DNA of 12,284 nt from Nitrosopumilaceae archaeon (GTDB taxonomy: Archaea; Thermoproteota; Nitrososphaeria; Nitrososphaerales; Nitrosopumilaceae). The stretch spans positions 1-12,284 of the forward strand of contig JAGWAW010000064.1 of assembly GCA_021296165.1 (NCBI GenBank), given 5' to 3'. This document shows, piece by piece, positions 1-5,671 of this stretch. How positions within the stretch are numbered: position 1 is the stretch's first letter; the number at the start of each line of letters is the position of its first letter. The translations under genes were made by a program, and so were the position numbers. The notes below the pieces were generated by a model. It did not search any database and was not told the origin of the DNA. It worked only from the letters and a program-made list of their open reading frames with translations.

Positions 1-1111
1 TGTCCTCGTTTGATATTCCGCTGAACGGATCATCGGATACGTCGGGCCCGGCGGCGGCCGGGGGCTCGGGCTCGGGTTTTGCCGGTTCTAGTTCAGGTTC
101 CGGCGTCCGCTCGGACTCCGGTTCTTGTACGGGCTCCTCTGCATCGGCCGCCGGAGAGATCAACGTGTCCCGAACCCTGGTGGCGAGCTTCTTGTCCACC
201 ATCTGCCGTTCGCCGAACAGCATCCCCAAGAAAGACTCTTTCTTGAACGGTTCCAGATCCCCGTACTCTTGACCCACACCCAAAAACAGTATGGGTTTGG
301 ATGTGACCTTTACTATGGATAGTGCGGCGCCACCCTTGGCATCCGCATCGCTCTTTGTAAGTATGGAGCAATCGAACCGCGTATACTCGTGGAACTCCTG
401 CGCCTGGCTTACCGCGTCGTTTCCCGCCAGCGAATCCCCCACGAATATCTTGAGATCCGGGCGCACCACCTTCGTTATCTTTTCAATCTGCTGCATCAGG
501 TTGACGCTGGTCTGTATACGGCCTGCCGTGTCCACCAGTACGCAGTTCACCCGGTGCGACTTTGCATACATGGCGGCATCCTTGGCCACCGCTGCCGGAT
601 CTGAGTTGTAGTTCTGTGCCACCAGTTTCACTTGAAGCCTCTCCGTATGCTCACGAATCTGTTCTATGGCGCCAGCCCGGAACGTGTCGGCGGCAGCCAC
701 CGCCACGGTAAGGTTGTTCTGTTTCAGAAAATGCGCAAACTTTGCCAGGGTGGTGGTCTTGCCCGTTCCGTTTATTCCCAAGAACACCACTATGAACGGA
801 TCCCCCCGGGAGTTCTTCTCCCGTATGAGATCCAGTACGTCTAGGCTTCCGGCGCCTTCAAAGAGGGCCGACACCGACTCGGCCAGCGCCTCTCGCACGA
901 ACGTGTCAATCTCCTTCTTGTTCACGCTGACACCGGTCAGCTTCTTTTTAAGATCCGAGCAAATGTTCTCGATCACCTCCAAGGCCACATCCGACTGCAG
1001 CAGGGACATCTCCATCTCCGATAGGGCATCGTCGATGTCATCCTCCTTCAGCTCCTTCTCGGCAAGCGTTCTTGAGAGGCTCGAGAACGACTTGCGCAGG
1101 CTGTCAAACAT
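1..1111 (-). CDS. ftsY: Signal recognition particle receptor FtsY (3' end beyond window)
   Basis: SRP receptor GTPase that pairs with SRP54 at the membrane to deliver ribosomes making secretory and membrane proteins. The frame is open from the ATG at 1111 to the window edge (370 codons seen, no stop). Residues 1-95 fit the helical N domain. The G domain carries G1 GINGTGKT (112-119), DTFRAGA (142-148), DTAGR (194-198), TKSD (252-255) and the closing GVGQEYGDLEPF (278-289), and appears to end near residue 300. Then comes an odd Pro/Glu-rich acidic tail (about 320-370) with repeated P-E pairs, still open at the edge. Many bacterial FtsY proteins carry an acidic region at the N-terminus instead. 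The gene follows pfdA with a single base between stop and start, so it is very likely co-transcribed. Identity is near certain; only the tail and its end are unknown. Confidence 0.96.
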   Translation of the reverse strand, partial: MFDSLRKSFSSLSRTLAEKELKEDDIDDALSEMEMSLLQSDVALEVIENICSDLKKKLTGVSVNKKEIDTFVREALAESVSALFEGAGSLDVLDLIREKNSRGDPFIVVFLGINGTGKTTTLAKFAHFLKQNNLTVAVAAADTFRAGAIEQIREHTERLQVKLVAQNYNSDPAAVAKDAAMYAKSHRVNCVLVDTAGRIQTSVNLMQQIEKITKVVRPDLKIFVGDSLAGNDAVSQAQEFHEYTRFDCSILTKSDADAKGGAALSIVKVTSKPILFLGVGQEYGDLEPFKKESFLGMLFGERQMVDKKLATRVRDTLISPAADAEEPVQEPESERTPEPELEPAKPEPEPPAAAGPDVSDDPFSGISNED

Positions 1112-1112
1112 G

Positions 1113-1532
1113 TTAGGTATTGGGGGCGGCCTGTGCAGACTTGGCCAGCTCCTCCAACCTCCTCCGTTTCTGCTCCACGCTCCCGACCACCTGGTCGCGC
1201 CTAGCCGCCATCTCTTCCAGCGACACCTTCAGCTCCTTTATGCGAATCTCCAGATAGTTTATGGCCGCATCCGGACTCTTCTCGATCACCACGCCTGCGC
1301 CCACGTCGACGGGTATGCGCTCTACGGACGGCAGGTGCGCCCTAAGCATGGCGCCCATACCCAGCTGCAGGAGAACCTCGGACTCTTGGCCGTCCCTCAG
1401 CGACTTGATGGCCGAGACGGCGGCGGCAGCCTCCTCTACGGCGGCAGCGGCCCTCCGCATGTCCGCGTTCAGCCTGACGGCCATCTCCTCCATCATCTGC
1501 GTCTCGGCATACAGCTGCTCGACCTCGCTCAT
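1113..1532 (-). CDS. pfdA: Prefoldin alpha subunit
   Basis: Alpha subunit of the hexameric prefoldin chaperone (two alpha, four beta), which holds unfolded cytosolic proteins for the thermosome. The 139-residue product has the expected length and plan: an N-terminal coiled-coil helix (about 1-45), a short central beta region with a VLLQLGMGAMLRAHLP-type segment (53-68) and the hairpin around PVDVGAGVVIEKSPDAA (74-90), then a C-terminal coiled coil rich in Glu, Arg and Lys (95-135). The frame extends upstream to 1643, but the ATG at 1532 lies 27 bp from a clear TATA box and begins with MSEVEQLY, so it is preferred. It is first in an operon with ftsY, an order I recall as common in archaea, where ribosomal-protein genes often precede the pair; none precede it here. 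Confidence 0.93.
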   Translation of the reverse strand: MSEVEQLYAETQMMEEMAVRLNADMRRAAAAVEEAAAAVSAIKSLRDGQESEVLLQLGMGAMLRAHLPSVERIPVDVGAGVVIEKSPDAAINYLEIRIKELKVSLEEMAARRDQVVGSVEQKRRRLEELAKSAQAAPNT

Positions 1533-1555
1533 GCCACGCGGAAGCCGGCTGCGGG

Positions 1556-1562
1556 TTATAAA
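1556..1562 (-). promoter_or_regulatory. TATA box of pfdA-ftsY
   Basis: TTTATAA on the minus strand, centred 27 bp before the ATG at 1532. This spacing places the transcription start at or next to the start codon, implying a leaderless mRNA, and it rejects the longer upstream frame. Confidence 0.7.
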
Positions 1563-1668
1563 CCATCTATGGCCTGCCGACATGCCCCATGCTCGAGACG
1601 CCGATCCGCATACAGCCCTCCTCCCGATGGGGCGAAAAGACATAATGGCGCCGGTCTATCCCGCACGC

Positions 1669-2760
1669 ATGGACGAGTCTGCCCAGGACAGGATAGTGGA
1701 GATGGTGCATTCCAGGTTCACCGTCGCGGAGACGATTAGGAGCACCTATGCCATCGAGTTCCGCATAGAGGATGCCGACTACTCCGAGAGGTTCGCAGAC
1801 CTGGCGCGGGAGCTGGACGGCGGCGTGTACGTGAGCCGACTAGTGAGGCAGGAGGGCGGCATATACGTGATAGTGCAAAAGTTTGCCTCAAATAAGCCCG
1901 GTAAAATACTCTCATCCCCCTGGACCCCCCGGATACTCTTCGGCGTAGTGTGTATCTTTGTCGCTGTCGACGGATACTACCGCACGATTTTTGCCAACCA
2001 GCTCGCATACGTGGGAGATCCCCTGCAGATGGCCGTCCTGTACACGCTGGCGCTGCTGGGCATACTGGGGGTGCACGAGGCCGGGCATTTGGCGGCGGCC
2101 CGCGTACACCGGCTCAAGACCACGTGGCCCTTCTTCATTCCGGGCCTTCCCATTCTAGGCATACCCACCTTCGGGGCCTTCATAAGGTCCAGCGGCCTGA
2201 CCATAAACCGCAGCATACTCTTTGATGTGGCCATCGCCGGACCGGTGGCAGGCGCCATAGTAGCCGTGACGGTGGCCGTGGCGGGAGCCTGGAGCGCCCC
2301 ATTCTTGGACACGCAGACCACCGACATGCTCCGGAACCAGAATATACTCTTCGACTTCCAATTAGGCCAGCCGCTGCTGCTGTACGGCGCCCTGGAGGTG
2401 TTCGGCAAGAACTCCGGCGGCACAGTGGTCCTCACCCCAGTCCTGTGGGCATCGTGGATCGGCTTTCTGATTACGTTCCTGAACCTGCTGCCCGCCTGGC
2501 AGCTGGATGGGGGGCACATGGCCAGGACCATGATGAGGGCAAGGACGCACCAGTACGCCACCTTCGCCAGCATGGCCGTGCTGGTGCTGCTGAACTACTG
2601 GGTGATGGCGCTGCTCATACTGGTCCTCAGCATGAGAAATCCCTCGGCCACCCCGCTGGACGACGTCACGCCGCTGCCGCGCAACAGAAAGAGGGCATAC
2701 ATCGGAGTAGTGGTGCTAGCCATCCTCTGCGCCCCCCTCCCCGCCTGGCTCCTGCCGTAG
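1669..2760 (+). CDS. Membrane site-2-type zinc metalloprotease (peptidase M50)
   Basis: Intramembrane metalloprotease of the M50/S2P group. The 363-residue product has a soluble N-terminal region of about 85 residues, then several membrane segments (about 88-103, 119-136, 184-208, 256-274, 298-320, 343-360). The zinc site is the HEAGH at 136-140 and the second half is NLLPAWQLDGGH (272-283), whose Asp280 is the expected third ligand. The substrate is unknown; homologues cut membrane-bound regulators. In-frame ATGs at 1627 and 1645 are alternatives. I chose 1669 because a weak TATA-like stretch (around 1638-1645) sits about 26 bp upstream and none fits the earlier ATGs. It is divergent from pfdA, and its last 45 bases overlap the 3' end of the convergent gene. 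No PDZ domain is visible. Confidence 0.9.
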   Translation: MDESAQDRIVEMVHSRFTVAETIRSTYAIEFRIEDADYSERFADLARELDGGVYVSRLVRQEGGIYVIVQKFASNKPGKILSSPWTPRILFGVVCIFVAVDGYYRTIFANQLAYVGDPLQMAVLYTLALLGILGVHEAGHLAAARVHRLKTTWPFFIPGLPILGIPTFGAFIRSSGLTINRSILFDVAIAGPVAGAIVAVTVAVAGAWSAPFLDTQTTDMLRNQNILFDFQLGQPLLLYGALEVFGKNSGGTVVLTPVLWASWIGFLITFLNLLPAWQLDGGHMARTMMRARTHQYATFASMAVLVLLNYWVMALLILVLSMRNPSATPLDDVTPLPRNRKRAYIGVVVLAILCAPLPAWLLP

Positions 2761-3825
2761 TATGGTACGGCTGGCATCCGGCAGGACTGTGATCTTGCGG
2801 CGCGGGTTACTCTTCAGTATGGCATCCAGTGCGCCCTGCGCCCGGCGCGCCAGAGTCACTCCCAGCCGGCCCGCATACATTTCCGGCAGGGCGGTAACCA
2901 GCGCTACGTCCGTATCCTGCGTCACCGTCTGGGCGAACAACACAGCCTCCATGCCCTCCACATACTCCGGCGGGCTACGCACCTCCTTCAGGTTACCCTC
3001 CGCGTGCCTCAGCAGCGCCTCTGATCCCAGTCCCCCTCCGCATTCGGCCAGCAGGACCGCCTGGCCGCCGGACTTGAGGGCCCCCCACAGCGTCCACAGG
3101 GACGGCAGGGAGCGTGCCAGGGTGTCCGGTCCAAACACCCTGCCGGAACTCCCCACCGCAGTTCGGGCTGAGTGGGCGCCCCCGCTGGTGTACGGCCTAG
3201 CCAGATTCTGCGCGTCGCAGGCAGACGGGTGGCCGGCATGCAGGCCATACACACCCCCTCGCCCGCCGGCCACCTCTATGGACGACACCTCGAACCGCTC
3301 TGCAAACTCCCGAGCCACCAAATATGGCGGCGGATCTGAGCCGGGAACTGGCGCGTCCCCCGCCCGGCACTCGTACGCCTCCAGCATCCTCCGGCTCCCG
3401 AACCGTCTCAGCAGCCTGGTACACACCGTCTGGTATCCGAAAAGCCCGTCCGGTTCCACCTCTGCTACGAACACAAGGTTGCTCCCCAGCTCGTCGGCCC
3501 CCGCGCCGAACGTTCCTACAACGCTGCCCTCTGGCAGGCCGGTCCCTATGGACGCCCGGGTCGCCCCATCGGCCAGTATTCGGGGGAACGCCGCCGACTT
3601 GCCCTCACACATGGCATACAGTCGGGATATCGTGTGCCGCACCGCCGCGGTGTCATGGAGTACGACCAGCACCGTGGAGTCGTCCACCGGCACCCCGGCC
3701 AGGATCTCATCCAGCCTCTCCTGCGGGAGAGCTTCGGCATCGCCGCCCAGCGTGTCGCCCAAGTTCTCGGCCCGGATGTCCAGCACCGCGTCCACCGGCC
3801 CGTAGTTCAACCATACCTCGGGCAT
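2716..3825 (-). CDS. LarA/DUF2088-like protein, apparently without canonical catalytic residues
   Basis: A 369-residue soluble protein with no signal peptide or membrane segment. The arrangement resembles the LarA (nickel-dependent lactate racemase) fold: an N-terminal strand WLNYGPVDAVLDI (5-17); a Rossmann-like VLVVLHDTAAVRHTI (52-66) where LarA has its D-x-T-R-P segment; a middle NLVFVAEVEPDGLFGY (116-131) where LarA has a P-H-x-x-x-G-F-S-G-G-x-K segment; GALKSGGQAVLLAECGGGLGSEA (248-270); and a C-terminal VALVTALPEMYAGRLGV then KITVLPDASRTIL. The His and Lys residues that bind the nickel pincer cofactor in LarA are not evident at these places, so activity is doubtful. This match is from memory of the family, not a search. 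ATG 3825 is preferred over an in-frame TTG at 3852. The gene lies 124 bp downstream of the OB-fold gene on the same strand and may be read through from it. Confidence 0.6.
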   Translation of the reverse strand: MPEVWLNYGPVDAVLDIRAENLGDTLGGDAEALPQERLDEILAGVPVDDSTVLVVLHDTAAVRHTISRLYAMCEGKSAAFPRILADGATRASIGTGLPEGSVVGTFGAGADELGSNLVFVAEVEPDGLFGYQTVCTRLLRRFGSRRMLEAYECRAGDAPVPGSDPPPYLVAREFAERFEVSSIEVAGGRGGVYGLHAGHPSACDAQNLARPYTSGGAHSARTAVGSSGRVFGPDTLARSLPSLWTLWGALKSGGQAVLLAECGGGLGSEALLRHAEGNLKEVRSPPEYVEGMEAVLFAQTVTQDTDVALVTALPEMYAGRLGVTLARRAQGALDAILKSNPRRKITVLPDASRTILRQEPGGEGGAEDG

Positions 3826-3920
3826 AATGGCAGTGCACAGACGGCTTTCCAATTTGGGTTTTGCGAGGCCTAGAGCGCCGCGGGTATGTGAGCGCGCCGT
3901 ACAACATGGGCTCCAGATGC

Positions 3921-3925
3921 AAAAA
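3921..3925 (-). terminator. Possible T-tract terminator after the OB-fold gene
   Basis: TTTTT on the minus strand, about 25 bases past the OB-fold stop codon. Archaeal RNA polymerase can stop on short T-runs, but five Ts without structure is weak. The rest of the 124 bp gap to the next gene shows no convincing promoter or RNA. Confidence 0.25.
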
Positions 3926-3949
3926 GTGGATTACGGTAGATTGTCCACA

Positions 3950-4246
3950 CTATCCGACGACTTTTAGTTCACCGGACTTTTTAGGTATGTTCAGCTGCAG
4001 CTCATTCCTGAATGTGTTGGTGTATCCACCCTTGATGGAGATCTTGTCGTCGTTCTTTACCTTCTTGATGTCGTCTCCCCACAGGGAGAGTTTGATCCGG
4101 TCGCCCTCGGCGTCCACCAGGTATGCGTCGCAAACCTGTGACTCCCCGTATCGGGTGGTCACGGTGCGGGGCTCGGAGATCTCCTTGATCGTGCCCTCAA
4201 CATCTATGTTGTTTCGCTGGTTCTTCACTTCCTTTATGCTAGCCAT
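3950..4246 (-). CDS. Single OB-fold ssDNA-binding (RPA/SSB-like) protein
   Basis: A 98-residue protein consisting of one OB fold. The pattern is that of the RPA/crenarchaeal SSB group: IDVEGTIKEISEPRTV (14-29), then DAYLVDAEGDRIKLSLWGDD (40-59), then IKKVKNDDKISIKGGYTN (60-77) and a final NELQLNIPK strand. The aromatic W56 in the KLSLWGD strand is typical of this family and is expected to help contact ssDNA. There is no acidic C-terminal tail of the Sulfolobus SSB kind and no zinc finger, so this is a minimal version. The ATG at 4246 is chosen because a TATA box lies 27 bp upstream; an in-frame upstream Met at 4303 would extend across that promoter. The role in replication, repair or transcription cannot be separated from sequence alone. 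Confidence 0.85.
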   Translation of the reverse strand: MASIKEVKNQRNNIDVEGTIKEISEPRTVTTRYGESQVCDAYLVDAEGDRIKLSLWGDDIKKVKNDDKISIKGGYTNTFRNELQLNIPKKSGELKVVG

Positions 4247-4268
4247 GTACAGACCCCTGCGCGACTTG

Positions 4269-4276
4269 AATATATT
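4269..4276 (-). promoter_or_regulatory. TATA box of the OB-fold gene
   Basis: AATATATT on the minus strand, centred about 26-27 bp before the ATG at 4246. It implies a leaderless mRNA and decides the start codon. Confidence 0.65.
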
Positions 4277-4322
4277 CCTTAAGTGGCAGGGTTGAGTACG
4301 CACCCACGCGATCCAGGTTCAG

Positions 4323-4330
4323 ATATATAT
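4323..4330 (+). promoter_or_regulatory. TATA box of tRNA-Leu
   Basis: ATATATAT centred about 25 bp before the first base of the tRNA at 4352. It is divergent from the OB-fold promoter about 50 bp away. Confidence 0.6.
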
Positions 4331-4351
4331 CGCGGACGGGCACCCTACGCC

Positions 4352-4451
4352 GCAGAGGTATCGAAGCCCGGCCAACCGAGAAGGACTCAAGATCATCGGA
4401 CGGGAAATCCTTTCCCTCAGGGGTTCGTGGGTTCGAATCCCACCCTCTGCA
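4352..4451 (+). tRNA. tRNA-Leu(CAA) with a 15-nt intron
   Basis: A class II (long variable arm) tRNA can be folded by hand. Acceptor GCAGAGG (4352-4358) pairs perfectly with CCTCTGC (4444-4450), with discriminator A at 4451. The D stem is TCG/CGA (4361-4379). The anticodon stem AAGGA (4381-4385) pairs perfectly with TCCTT (4408-4412). The variable arm is 4413-4426. The T stem GTGGG/CCCAC encloses the loop TTCGAAT (4432-4438). The anticodon stem only closes if bases 4392-4406 are removed, which leaves loop CTCAAGA with anticodon CAA at 4388-4390. CCA is not encoded. The mature length is 85 nt. The 3' end faces a convergent small gene with one base between. Confidence 0.93.
4392..4406 (+). other. 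tRNA intron at canonical position 37/38
   Basis: Fifteen bases lie between tRNA position 37 (G4391) and 38 (A4407). Part of the anticodon loop, CTC 4386-4388, can pair with GGG 4402-4404. The splice site then falls in the three-base bulge AA|A next to the anticodon stem, as in archaeal bulge-helix-bulge substrates. The 5' bulge is irregular, so the motif would be a relaxed one. Confidence 0.8.
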
Positions 4452-4452
4452 C

Positions 4453-4572
4453 TCATGCCACAGCCATCCGGACGCGGGACGGGGAATGGTTCGTGACGTC
4501 TGCATGCGTGCGCGCGTGCACCTCCTCCCTGAAGTAGAGGTGGCACCTGTAGCACTTCCACGCCAAGACCAT
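4453..4572 (-). CDS. C2H2 zinc-finger microprotein (39 aa)
   Basis: A short gene that is easily missed. The product has C7-x2-C10-x12-H23-x5-H29, with F14 three residues after the second Cys and A20 three before the first His, which matches the classical C2H2 finger spacing almost completely. Little else is present: a six-residue lead containing W5 and a ten-residue basic tail. It could bind nucleic acid or a protein partner; no target can be inferred. Support for it being real is the intact finger, a TATA box 26 bp before the ATG at 4572, and a stop (4453-4455) one base from the tRNA 3' end, so the gene exactly fills the space. I recall small CxxC..H..H proteins in thaumarchaeal genomes but could not check. 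Confidence 0.72.
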   Translation of the reverse strand: MVLAWKCYRCHLYFREEVHARTHADVTNHSPSRVRMAVA

Positions 4573-4594
4573 GCCGTATCCTGCACCGAATTGG

Positions 4595-4601
4595 TATAAA
4601 A
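4595..4601 (-). promoter_or_regulatory. TATA box of the zinc-finger microprotein
   Basis: TTTTATA on the minus strand, centred 26 bp before the ATG at 4572, implying a leaderless transcript. The same bases read TATAAAA on the plus strand. The surrounding 146 bp gap up to 4718 holds no other feature I can support. Confidence 0.6.
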
Positions 4602-4718
4602 TCACGTGCATCAATCATCCATGCGGCAGGTCCGCCGTACGCCCGGACGGCTGCGCCCATTTCCGCGCCTGCAGGCCGCAGACTGGACGCGCACCAGTCG
4701 GGTCGGGCGGCGCGGGTC

Positions 4719-5045
4719 CTACAGTATCGGGCTGCCGCTGGGAACGTCGTCTGGAACCTCCAGCCAGAACGGCTTGTCGTCCACATCGGCGGCCAGAAGC
4801 ATGGCCTCGGATCTTATCCCCGCAACGGTCCTGGGCTCCAAGTTGGCCAGCACCACGACGGCCCTGCCAACCATCTCCCCGGGCTCATAGTACTGGGCCC
4901 CGCCTATTATGACGGTACGGGTTTGGTCACCCAGATCCACCACTCCCCGCATTATGCGGGTCTTGCCCGGTATTGACTCGGCCGACACCACCCGGGCCAC
5001 CCGCATCTGCAGCCGGGCAAAGTCGCCGTACGACACATATTCCAC
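4719..5045 (-). CDS. Stand-alone tRNA-binding OB domain (MetRS beta/CsaA type)
   Basis: A 108-residue single-domain protein of the Trbp111/EMAP-like tRNA-binding family. Visible family marks are YGDFARLQMRVARVVSAESIPG (5-26), the core strand TVIIGGAQYY then PGEMVGRAVVVLANLEPRTVAGIRSEAMLLAA (about 44-85), with NLEP-x4-G-x2-S-x-A/G-M-L-L-A the most diagnostic stretch. Homologues form the dimerising C-terminal part of methionyl-tRNA synthetase, or a separate beta subunit in archaea, or the CsaA chaperone. In this lineage a separate subunit that binds the tRNA elbow beside MetRS is the likely role. It has its own TATA box and is not in an operon with MetRS in this window. Confidence 0.85.
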   Translation of the reverse strand: MEYVSYGDFARLQMRVARVVSAESIPGKTRIMRGVVDLGDQTRTVIIGGAQYYEPGEMVGRAVVVLANLEPRTVAGIRSEAMLLAADVDDKPFWLEVPDDVPSGSPIL

Positions 5046-5069
5046 AGAACGCCTGCCGCATCTACCGCA

Positions 5070-5075
5070 TTATAA
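5070..5075 (-). promoter_or_regulatory. TATA box of the tRNA-binding domain gene
   Basis: TTATAA centred 27 bp before the ATG at 5045 on the minus strand. The bases from here to 5177, a divergent intergenic stretch of about 100 bp, show only a weak CTGCC/GGCAG inverted pair (5100-5104 with 5136-5140) and nothing I can name. Confidence 0.6.
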
Positions 5076-5177
5076 GTGGCCGCGAAGGAAGAGTGGCGCC
5101 TGCCATTGAAACTGGAGTTAGGGTTCCGGATTTTAGGCAGAACACCCAACGCGGCCACCCCATAGATACCGCAGCGC

Positions 5178-5185
5178 AATATATG
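5178..5185 (+). promoter_or_regulatory. TATA box of the SRPBCC-GT2 unit
   Basis: AATATATG. It lies directly against the in-frame ATG at 5188, so that codon would be upstream of the transcription start. The ATG at 5212, about 30 bp from the centre, fits a leaderless or near-leaderless start. This site therefore decides the start of the SRPBCC gene. Confidence 0.6.
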
Positions 5186-5211
5186 TAATGGCACCGCTCC
5201 CGCCCCACCGC

Positions 5212-5643
5212 ATGGTCAGGGTGGAGGCATCCGTGCTGGTGCAGGCGCCTCCCCATACCGTCTGGAAGATAGTCTCGGACCTGGATGCCGAGCCCGCATA
5301 CTGGAAGGGCACCAAGAGCGTCCGGAACATATCCAGAGACGGTGACACGCTGCGGCGCGAGATAACCATCGCGTTCAGGGACAAGAGGTGTGTTCAGACC
5401 GTGCGGCTACATCCACACCACACGATAGAGTTTGAGTTTACCGACGGCATAATCCGGGGAAGTAAGAGGGTGACCATATCAAGCAGCGGAGAGGACACCG
5501 CCCTGACGGCCACATGGGACATAAGGTTCACCGGCATGATGAGCATGTTCGGCGGCGCCATAACAGGACACATCCGGAAGGGCACCTTGCAGGCCCTGGA
5601 ATCTATCAAGATGGACGCGGAGGGGAGGACACCTGATACTTGA
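5212..5643 (+). CDS. SRPBCC (START/polyketide-cyclase-like) small-ligand-binding protein
   Basis: A 143-residue cytosolic protein of the SRPBCC fold, a helix-grip cup that binds hydrophobic ligands. It starts with the usual strand VRVEASVLVQAP then helix HTVWKIVSDLDAEPAYWKGTKSVRNI, which is the coenzyme-Q-binding/polyketide-cyclase signature. Antiparallel strands follow (DGDTLRREITIAF, then HTIEFEFTDG, then LTATWDIRFTG), and a long C-terminal helix MFGGAITGHIRKGTLQALESIK lines the cavity. No catalytic residues can be assigned. The upstream in-frame ATG at 5188 is rejected because it sits in the TATA element. The gene is followed 28 bp later by a membrane glycosyltransferase on the same strand with no promoter between them, so the pair probably forms an operon and may share a lipid-like ligand; that link is inference. 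Confidence 0.82.
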   Translation: MVRVEASVLVQAPPHTVWKIVSDLDAEPAYWKGTKSVRNISRDGDTLRREITIAFRDKRCVQTVRLHPHHTIEFEFTDGIIRGSKRVTISSSGEDTALTATWDIRFTGMMSMFGGAITGHIRKGTLQALESIKMDAEGRTPDT

Positions 5644-5671
5644 CATCATACACTACACCTTAGCGGCCACC

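Noticed and set aside
1261..1668. A long upstream extension of the M50 protease frame.
   Set aside because: It is antisense to prefoldin alpha, crosses the pfdA promoter and has no homology-like pattern.
2762..3805. A long plus-strand frame antisense to the LarA-like gene.
   Set aside because: It is Ser/Pro/Thr/Arg-rich with no domain, the usual product of antisense reading in GC-rich coding DNA. The minus strand has the folded-protein pattern.
4606..4890. A plus-strand frame with ATG 4621 about 25 bp after TATAAAA (4595-4601).
   Set aside because: It lies mostly antisense to the conserved tRNA-binding domain gene and has a Ser/Arg/Thr-rich composition with no recognisable domain. The TATA element is better used by the minus-strand zinc-finger gene.
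5086..5150. Possible tRNA or small RNA in the gap before the SRPBCC gene (CTGCC/GGCAG ends and a GGTTCC stretch).
   Set aside because: No T-loop consensus, no anticodon arm and no C/D boxes could be built; the inverted ends are only five bases.
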